Source: Membranipora membranacea
Taxonomy: Eukaryota > Bryozoa > Gymnolaemata > Cheilostomatida > Membraniporidae
Reading direction: 5' to 3'
Assembly (NCBI GenBank): GCA_914767715.1
Contig: OU612071.1
Location: 16,366,948 to 16,426,947 of the forward strand
Length of the DNA stretch: 60,000 nucleotides
In this document: positions 51,526-60,000 of the stretch, piece by piece
Position numbering within the stretch: position 1 is the first letter of the stretch
Layout: every line of letters begins with the position of its first letter
Program-made: the position numbers and the translations under genes
Notes under the pieces: model-generated
The model's database searches: none
The model's input: only the letters and a program-made list of their open reading frames with translations
What the model was told of the DNA's origin: nothing

Positions 51526-53680
51526 TTCTAAGCTAGTGAAGAATTCTGCCCAATTATTGGCTAAGTTCCCCAGGACCGTACCGATCGATTTTTGTCGATT
51601 TTTTGCAAAATACCTAGATCGAAAACGCATCGCCACAGGGAGCCAATATTTTAGATGAGATATAGGGACGTCATTGCGAACTTCAAAACAGAGTTTCAAA
51701 CGTTTCTAAGCTAGTAAAGAATTCTGCCCAATTATTGGCTAATTTCCCCAGGACCATACCTATCGATTTTTGTCGAGTTTTTGCAAAATACCTAGATCGA
51801 AAACGCATCGTCACAGGGAGCCAATATTTTAGATGAGATATAGGGACGTCATTGCGAACTTCAAAACATAGTTTCAAACGTTTCTAAGCTAGTGAAGAAT
51901 TCTGCCCAATTATTGGCTAAGTTCCCCAGGACCGTACCTATCGATTTTGTCGATTTTTTGCAAAATACCTAGATCGAAAACACATCAACACAGGGAGCTA
52001 ATATTTTTGATGAGATATAGGGACGTCATTGCGAACTTCAAAACAGAGTTTCAAACGTTTCTAAGCTAGTAAAGAATTCTGCCCAATTATTGGCTAAGTT
52101 CGCCAGGAGCGTACCTATCGATTTTTGTCGATTTTTTGCAAAATTCCTAGATAGAAAACGCATCGTAACAGGGAGCTAATTATTTAGATGAGATATAGGG
52201 ACGCCATTGCGAACTTCAAAACAGAGCCCATCGTCACAGGGAGCTAATATTTTAGATGAGATATAGAGACATCATTGCGAACCTCAAAACAGAGTTTCAA
52301 GCGTTTCTAAGCTGGTAAAGAATTCTGCCCAATTATTGGCTAATTTCCCCAGGACCGTACCTATTGTTTTTTGTCGATTTTTTGCAAAATACCTAGATCG
52401 AAAACGCATCGTCACAGGGAGCCAATATTTTAGATGAGATATAGGGACGTCATTGCGAACTTCAAAACAGAGTTTCAAACGTTTCTAAGCTAGTAAAGAA
52501 TTCTGCCCAATTATTGGCTAATTTCCCCAGGACCGTACCTATTGATTTTTGTCGATTTTTTGCAAAATACCTAGATCGAAAACGCATCGTCACAGGGAGC
52601 CAATATTTTAGATGAGATTTAGGGACGTCATTGCGAACTTCAAAACAGAGTTTCAAACGTTTCTAAGCTAGTAAAGAATTCTGCCCAATTATTGGCTAAT
52701 TTCCCCAGGACCGTACCTATCGATTTTTGTCGATTTTTTGCAAAATACCTAGATCGAAAACGCATCGTCACAGGGAGCCAATATTTTAGATGAGATATAG
52801 GGACGTCATTGCGAACTTCAAAACAGAGTTTCAAACGTTTCTAAGCTAGTGAAGAATTCTGCCCAATTATTGGCTAAGTTCCCCAGGACCGTACCTATCG
52901 ATTTTTGTCGATTTTTTGCAAAATACCTAGATCGAAAACGCATCGTCACAGGGAGCTAATATTTTAGATGAGATATAGGGGCGTCATTGCGAACTTCAAA
53001 ACAGAGTTTCAAACGTTTCTAAGCTAGTGAAGAATTCTGCCCAATTATTGGCTAAGTTCCCCAGGACCGTACCTATCGAATTTTGTCGATTTTTTGCAAA
53101 ATACCTAGATCGAAAACGCATCGTCACAAGGAGCCAACATTTTAGATGAGATATAGGGACGTCATTGCGAACTTCAAAACAGAGTTTCAAACGTTTCTAA
53201 GCTAGTAAAGAATTCTGCCCAATTATTGGCTAATTTCCCCAGGACCGTACCTATCGATTTTTGTCGAATTTTTGCAAAATACCTAGATCGAAAACGCATC
53301 GTCACAGGGAGCCAATATTTTAGATGAGATATAGGGACGTCATTGCGAACTTCAAAACAGAGTTTCAAACGTTTCTAAGCTAGTGAAGAATTCTGCCCAA
53401 TTATTGGCTGAGTTCCCCCGGACCGTACCTATCGACTTTTGTCGATTTTTTGCAAAATACCTAGATCGAAAACGCATCGTCACAGGGAGCCAATATTTTA
53501 GATGAGATATAGGAACGTCATTGCGAACCTCAAAACAGAGTTTCAAACGTTTCTAAGCTAGTGAAGAATTCTGCCCAAATATTGGCTAAGTTCCCCAGGA
53601 CCGTACCTATCGATTTTTGTTGATTTTTTGCAAAATACCTAGATCGAAAACGCATCGTCACAGGGAGCTAATATTTTAGA
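51526..53680 (+). repeat. Mosaic satellite segment
   Basis: Up to about 52650 it follows the 1,913-bp HOR order (matching 41006-42157 at 10,499 bp, with CTATTGTTTTTTGTCG near 52363). From about 52640 to 53190 it follows the L3 order (matching 28707-29257 at 23,933 bp). It then continues at 23,755 bp with one monomer missing. The array thus carries pieces of two HOR types joined in register. Confidence 0.75.
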
Positions 53681-55112
53681 TGAGATATAGGGACGTCATT
53701 GCAAACTTCAAAACAGAGTTTCAAACGTTTCTAAGCTAGTAAAGAATTTTGCCCAATTATTGGCTATTTTCCCCAGGACCGTACTTATCGATTTTTGTCG
53801 ATTTCTTGCAAAATACCTAGATAGAATACGAATCGTCACAGGGAGCTAATATTTTATATGAGATATAGGGACGTCATTGCGAACCTCAAAACAGAGTTTC
53901 AAACCTTTCTTAGCTAGTAAAGAATTCTGCCCAATTATTGGCTATTTTCCCAAGGACCGTACCTATCGATTTTTGTCGATTTCTTGCAAAATACCTCGAT
54001 AGAATACGAATCGTCACAGGGAGCTAATATTTTATATGAGATATAGGGACGTCATTGCGAACCTCAAACAGAGTTTCAAGCGTTTCTAAGCGAGTAAATA
54101 ATTCTGCCCAATTATTGGCTAATTTCCCCAGGACCGTACCTATCGATTTTTGTCGATTTTTTGCAAAATACCTAGATCGAAAACGCATCGTCACAGGGAG
54201 CCAATATTTTAGATGAGATATAGGGACGTCATTGCGAACTTCAAAACAGAGTTTCAAACGTTTCTAAGCTAGTGAAGAATTCTGCCCAATTATTAGCTAA
54301 GTTCCCCAGGACCGTACCTATCGATTTTTGTCGATTTTTTGCAAAATACCTAGATCGAAAACGCATCGTCACAGGGAGCTAATATTTTAGATGAGATATA
54401 GGGACCTCATTGCAAACTTCAAAACAGAGTTTCAAACGTTTCTAAGCTAGTAAAGAATTTTGCCCTATTATTGGCTATTTTCCCCAGGACCGTACCTATC
54501 GATTTTTGTCGATTTCTTGCAAAATACCTAGATAGAATACGAATCGTCACAGGGAGCTATTATTTTATATGAGATATAGGGACGTCATTGCAAACCTCAA
54601 AACAGAGTTTCAAACCTTTCTTAGCTAGTAAAGAATTCTGCCCAATTATTGGCTATTTTCCCAAGGACCGTAACTATCGATTTTCGTCGATTTCTTGGAA
54701 AATACCTCGATAGAATACGAATCGTCACAGGGAGCTAATATTTTATATGAGATATAGGGACGTCATTGCGAACCTCAAAACAGAGTGTCAAGCGTTTCTA
54801 AGCGAGTAAATAATTCTGCCCAATTATTGGCTAATTTCCCCAGGACCGTACCTATCCATTTTTGTTGATTTCTTGCAAAATACCTCGATAGAAGATGCAT
54901 CGTCACAGGGAGCTAATATTAAATATGAGATATAGGGACATCATTGCGAACTTCAATACAGAGTTTCAAACCTTTCTAAGCGAGTAAAGATTTCTGCCCA
55001 ATTATTGGCTAATTTCCCCAGGACCGTACCTATCCATTTTTGTTGATTTCTTGCAAAATACCTCGATAGAAGATGCATCGTCACAGGGAGCTAATATTTT
55101 AGATGAGATATA
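53681..55112 (+). repeat. Mosaic satellite segment with 712-bp tandem copy
   Basis: It contains the one-base-deleted monomer CCTCAAACAGAG (near 54065) and the variant GGGACCTCATTGC (54401), which recurs at 55113, 712 bp or four monomers later. The private variant CAGAGTGTCAAGCG occurs near 54781 and again near 55494. The first part resembles 44,560-45,600 at 9,121 bp and recurs near 59,040-60,000 at 5,358 bp. Confidence 0.78.
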
Positions 55113-57802
55113 GGGACCTCATTGCAAACTTCAAAACAGAGTTTCAAACGTTTCTAAGCTAGTAAAGAATTTTGCCCTATTATTGGCTATTTTCCCCAGG
55201 ACCGTACCTATCGATTTTTGTCGATTTCTTGCAAAATACCTAGATAGAATACGAATCGTCACAGGGAGCTATTATTTTATATGAGATATAGGGACGTCAT
55301 TGCGAACCTCAAAACAGAGTTTCAAACCTTTCTTAGCTAGTAAAGAATTCTGCCCAATTATTGGCTATTTTCCCAAGGACCGTAACTATCGATTTTCGTC
55401 GATTTCTTGGAAAATACCTCGATAGAATACGAATCGTCACAGGGAGCTAATATTTTATATGAGATATAGGGACGTCATTGCGAACCTCAAAACAGAGTGT
55501 CAAGCGTTTCTAAGCTAGTAAAGATTTCTGCCCAATTATTGGCTAATTTCCCCAGGACCGTACCTATCGATTTTGTCGATTTTTTGCAAAATACCTAGAT
55601 CGAAAACGCATCGTCACAGGGAGCTAATATTTTAGATGAGATATAGGGATGTTATTGCGAACTTCAAAACAGAGTTTCAAACGTTTCTAAGCTAGTAAAG
55701 AATTCTGCCCAATTATTGGCTAAGTTCCCCAGGAGCGTACCTATCGATTTTTGTCGATTTTTTGCGAAATTCCTAGATAGAAAACGCATCGTAACAGGGA
55801 GCTAATTATTTAGATGAGATATAGGGACGCCATTGCGAACTTCAAAACAGAGCCCATCGTCACAGGGAGCTAATATTTTAGATGAGATATAGAGACATCA
55901 TTGCGAACCTCAAAACAGAGTTTCAAGCGTTTCTAAGCTAGTAAAGATTTCTGCCCAATTATTGGCTAATTTCCCCAGGACCGTACCTATCGATTTTGTC
56001 GATTTTTTGCAAAATACCTAGATCGAAAACGCATCGTCACAGGGAGCTAATATTTTAGATGAGATATAGGGACGTTATTGCGAACTTCAAAACAGAGTTT
56101 CAAACGTTTCTAAGCTAGTAAAGAATTCTGCCCAATTATTGGCTATTTTCCCCAGGACCGTACCTATCGATTTTTGTCTATTTTTGCAAAATTCCTAGAT
56201 AGAAAACGCATCGTAACAGGGAGCTAATATTTTAGATGAGATATAGGGACGTCATTGCGAACTTCAAAACAGAGCCCATCGTCACAGGGAGCTAATATTT
56301 TATATGAGATATAAAGACATCATTGCGAACCTCAAAAGAGAGTTTCAAGCGTTTCTAAGCTAGTAAAGAATTCTGCCCAATTATTGGCTAATTTCCCCAG
56401 GACCGTACCTATCGATTTTTGTCGATTTTTTGCATAATACCTAGATCGAAAACACATCGTCACAGGGAGCCAATATTCTAGATGAGATATAGGGACGTCA
56501 TTGCGAACTTCAAAAATGAGTTTCAAATGTTTCTAAGCTAGTAAAGAATTCTGCCCAATTATTGGCTAATTTCCCCGGACTGTACCTATCCATTTTTGTT
56601 GATTTCTTGCAAAATACCTCGATAGAAGATGCATTGTCACAGGGAGCTAATATTAAATATGAGATATAGGGACGTCATTGCGAACTTCAAAACAGAGTTT
56701 CAAACGTTTCTAAGCTAGTGAAGAATTCTGCCCAATTATTGGCTAAGTTCCCCAGGACCGTACCGATCGATTTTTGTCGATTTTTTGCAAAATACCTAGA
56801 TCGAAAATGCATCGCCACAGGGAGCCAATATTTTAGATGAGATATAGGGACGTCATTGCGAACTTCAAAACAGAGTTTCAAACGTTTCTAAGCTAGTAAA
56901 GAATTCTGCCCAATTATTGGCAAATTTCCCCAGGACCATACCTATCGATTTTTGTCGAGTTTTTGCAAAATACATAGATCGAGAACGCATCGTCACAGGG
57001 AGCTAATATTTTAGATGAGATATAGAGACATCATTGCGAACCTCAAAACAGAGTTTCAAGCGTTTCTAAGCTAGTAAAGAATTCTGCCCAATTATTGGCT
57101 AATTTCCCCAGGACCGTACCTATCGATTTTGTCGATTTTTTGCAAAATACCTAGATCGAAAACGCATCATAACAGGGAGCTAATATTTTAGATGAGATAT
57201 AGGGACGTTATTGCGAACTTCAAAACAGAGTTTCAAACGTTTCTAAGCTAGTAAAGAATTCTGCCCAATTGTTGGCTATTTTCCCCAGGACCGTACCTAT
57301 CGATTTTTGTCTATTTTTGCAAAATTCCTAGATAGACAACGCATCGTAACAGGGAGCTAATATTTTAGATGAGATATAGGGACGTCATTGCGAACTTCAA
57401 AACAGAGCCCATCGTCACAGGGAGCTAATATTTTAGATGAGATATAAAGACATCATTGCGAACCTCAAAAGAGAGTTTCAAGCGTTTCTAAGCTAGTAAA
57501 GAATTCTGCCCAATTATTGGCTAATTTCCCCAGGACCGTACCTATCGATTTTTGTCGATTTTTTGCATAATACCTAGATCGAAAACACATCGTCACAGGG
57601 AGCCAATATTTTAGATGAGATATAGGGACGTCATTGCGAACTTCAAAACAGAGTTTCAAACGTTTCTAAGCTAGTGAAGAATTCTGCCCAATTATTGGCT
57701 AAGTTCCCCAGGACCGTACCGATCGATTTTTGTCGATTTTTTGCAAAATACCTAGATCGAAAACGCATCGTCACAGGGAGCTAATATTTTAGATGAGATA
57801 TA
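55113..57802 (+). repeat. 2,690-bp segment, first copy
   Basis: The GGGACCTCATTGC marker at 55113 recurs at 57803. The interior combines a 1,379-type block (GGGATGTTATTGCG near 55646) with a copy of about 50000-51520, at 6,316 bp before about 56600 and 6,138 bp after. The 178-bp step means one divergent monomer present at 50350-50520 is absent here. Deleted monomers lie at about 55853, 56274 and 57407. Confidence 0.78.
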
Positions 57803-60000
57803 GGGACCTCATTGCAAACTTCAAAACAGAGTTTCAAACGTTTCTAAGCTAGTAAAGAATTTTGCCCTATTATTGGCTATTTTCCCCAGGACCGTACCTA
57901 TCGATTTTTGTCGATTTCTTGCAAAATACCTAGATAGAATACGAATCGTCACAGGGAGCTATTATTTTATATGAGATATAGGGACGTCATTGCGAACCTC
58001 AAAACAGAGTTTCAAACCTTTCTTAGCTAGTAAAGAATTCTGCCCAATTATTGGCTATTTTCCCAAGGACCGTAACTATCGATTTTCGTCGATTTCTTGG
58101 AAAATACCTCGATAGAATACGAATCGTCACAGGGAGCTAATATTTTATATGAGATATAGGGACGTCATTGCGAACCTCAAAACAGAGTGTCAAGCGTTTC
58201 TAAGCGAGTAAATAATCCTGCCCAATTATTGGCTAATTTCCCCAGGACCGTACCTATCCATTTTTGTTGATTTCTTGCAAAATACCTCGATAGAAGATGC
58301 ATCGTCACAGGGAGCTAATATTAAATATGAGATATAGGGACATCATTGCGAACTTCAATACAGAGTTTCAAACCTTTCTAAGCGAGTAAAGATTTCTGCC
58401 CAATTATTGGCTAATTTCCCCAGGACCGTACCTATCCATTTTTGTTGATTTCTTGCAAAATACCTCGATAGAAGATGCATCGTCACAGGGAGCTAATATT
58501 AAATATGAGATATAGGGACGTCATTGCGAACTTCAAAACAGAGTTTCAAACGTTTCTAAGCTAGTGAAGAATTCTGCCCAATTATTGGCTAAGTTCCCCA
58601 GGACCGTACCGATCGATTTTTGTCGATTTTTTGCAAAATACCTAGATCGAAAACGCATCGCCACAGGGAGCCAATATTTTAGATGAGATATAGGGACGTC
58701 ATTGCGAACTTCAAAACAGAGTTTCAAACGTTTCTACGCTAGTAAAGAATTCTGCCCAATTATTGGCTAATTTCCCCAGGACCATACCTATCGATTTTTG
58801 TCGAGTTTTTGCAAAATACCTAGATCGAGAACGCATCGTCACAGGGAGCTAATATTTTAGATGAGATATAGGGACGTCATTGCGAACCTCAAAACAGAGT
58901 TTCAAGCGTTTCTAAGCTAGTAAAGATTTCTGCCCAATTATTGGCTAATTTCCCCAGGACCGTACCTATCGATTTTGTCGATTTTTTGCAAAATACCTAG
59001 ATCGAAAACGCATCGTCACAGGGAGCTAATATTTTAGATGAGATATAGGGACGTCATTGCAAACTTCAAAACAGAGTTTCAAACGTTTCTAAGCTAGTAA
59101 AGAATTTTGCCCAATTATTGGCTATTTTCCCCAGGACCGTACCTATCGATTTTTGTCGATTTCTTGCAAAATACCTAGATAGAATACGAATCGTCACAGG
59201 GAGCTAATATTTTATATGAGATATAGGGACGTCATTGCGAACCTCAAAACAGAGTTTCAAACCTTTCTTAGCTAGTAAAGAATTCTGCCCAATTATTGGC
59301 TATTTTCCCAAGGACCGTACCTATCGATTTTTGTCGATTTCTTGCAAAATACCTCGATAGAATACGAATCGTCACAGGGAGCTAATATTTTATATGAGAT
59401 ATAGGGACGTCATTGCGAACCTCAAACAGAGTTTCAAGCGTTTCTAAGCGAGTAAATAATTCTGCCCAATTATTGGCTAATTTCCCCAGGACCGTACCTA
59501 TCGATTTTTGTCGATTTTTTGCAAAATACCTAGATCGAAAACGCATCGTCACAGGGAGCCAATATTTTAGATGAGATATAGGGACGTCATTGCGAACTTC
59601 AAAACAGAGTTTCAAACGTTTCTAAGCTAGTGAAGAATTCTGCCCAATTATTAGCTAAGTTCCCCAGGACCGTACCTATCGATTTTTGTCGATTTTTTGC
59701 AAAATACCTAGATCGAAAACGCATCGTCACAGGGAGCTAATATTTTAGATGAGATATACGGACCTCATTGCAAACTTCAAAACAGAGTTTCAAACGTTTC
59801 TAAGCTAGTAAAGAATTTTGCCCTATTATTGGCTATTTTCCCCAGGACCGTACCTATCGATTTTTGTCGATTTCTTGCAAAATACCTAGATAGAATACGA
59901 ATCGTCACAGGGAGCTATTATTTTATATGAGATATAGGGACGTCATTGCGAACCTCAAAACAGAGTTTCAAACCTTTCTTAGCTAGTAAAGAATTCTGCC
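57803..60000 (+). repeat. Terminal satellite segment, continues past the window
   Basis: The first ~0.7 kb matches 54401-55090 at 3,402 bp (2,690 + 712), including CAGAGTGTCAAGCG near 58183. From about 59040 to the end it matches about 53682-54642 at 5,358 bp, including the one-base-deleted monomer near 59423 and GACCTCATTGC near 59761. The repeat is cut by the window edge, with no sign of the array ending. Confidence 0.8.

Larger units (their letters stand above)
1..60000 (+). repeat. 178-bp tandem satellite array, entire window
   Basis: The same roughly 178-bp sequence repeats head to tail from first base to last, with no inverted monomer and no foreign insertion seen. The phase used here starts each monomer at ATTTTAGATGAG; base 1 of the window is then monomer position 3. 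Most monomers are 178 bp, some are 177 bp, and 42 are 68 bp. Monomers differ by a few substitutions that define classes, and the classes recur in fixed order as higher-order repeats. A unit near nucleosome-plus-linker length, the size of the array and its HOR organisation are typical of centromeric or pericentromeric satellites. That role is inference, because no centromere-protein binding data can be read from sequence. I do not recognise the family. No stretch over 300 bp lacks the repeat. Confidence 0.98.

Noticed and set aside
1-60000. CRISPR array
   Set aside because: The regular spacing superficially invites it, but there are no unique spacers between short repeats; the entire 178-bp unit repeats.
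1-60000. Match to known satellites such as human alpha satellite (171 bp) or the Arabidopsis 178-bp repeat
   Set aside because: Unit length is similar, but I see no sequence resemblance as far as I can judge from memory. A database search would be needed to name the family.
1-60000. Wholesale assembly artefact
   Set aside because: Private variants, whole-monomer length steps and nested duplications look biological. Local mis-assembly, especially at 54-60 kb, cannot be excluded from sequence alone.

Overview
The whole 60 kb window is one uninterrupted tandem satellite array. The monomer is about 178 bp, and every copy lies head to tail in the same orientation. I see no gene, RNA gene, transposon, CRISPR array or unique DNA anywhere, and both window edges fall inside the array. 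This points to a eukaryotic heterochromatic locus, most simply a centromeric or pericentromeric satellite; the sequence alone cannot distinguish this from a subtelomeric, sex-chromosome or B-chromosome array. I do not recognise the monomer as a named family, and I cannot name the organism. By hand count the consensus is about 38% GC and carries 9 CpGs (33 G, 35 C), so CpG is not depleted. That argues mildly against a heavily CpG-methylated vertebrate- or plant-type germline.

Monomers are 178 bp, or 177 bp in classes that lost a T in a T-run. There are also 42 copies of a 68-bp internally deleted monomer. I estimate roughly 320 full monomers plus these 42. Monomers fall into recognisable sequence classes, and ordered strings of classes form higher-order repeats (HORs).

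Layout: (1) 1-5782 and 5783 to about 11724 are two copies of a 5,782-bp HOR, the second with three extra monomers (534 bp). (2) 9150-11352 and 11353-13733 are a 2,203-bp unit and its 2,381-bp copy. (3) 13734 to about 32577 is an alternation of a long 3,871-bp unit and a short unit of about 2.27-2.69 kb, forming three dimers of 6,140 or 6,564 bp. (4) 34143 to about 37978 is a 1,379-bp HOR, about 2.8 copies. (5) 39271 to about 44310 is a 1,913-bp HOR, about 2.6 copies. (6) 45263 to about 46850 is an 890-bp tandem duplication. (7) 47355-60000 is a mosaic of segments copied from 28-44 kb and from each other, at offsets of 3,825, 12,235, 10,499, 6,316/6,138, 5,358, 2,690 and 712 bp.

The many short reading frames of 64 or 77 codons on the minus strand are shadows of the repeat. 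Nearly all need a TTG start, they recur once per monomer, and 178 is not a multiple of three. They are not annotated as genes. The interest lies in how the array evolves: nested and switching HOR periods, a deleted monomer kept in two lineages, private variants that date duplications, and dense short dyads inside each monomer. I found no protein-coding or RNA-based system here.
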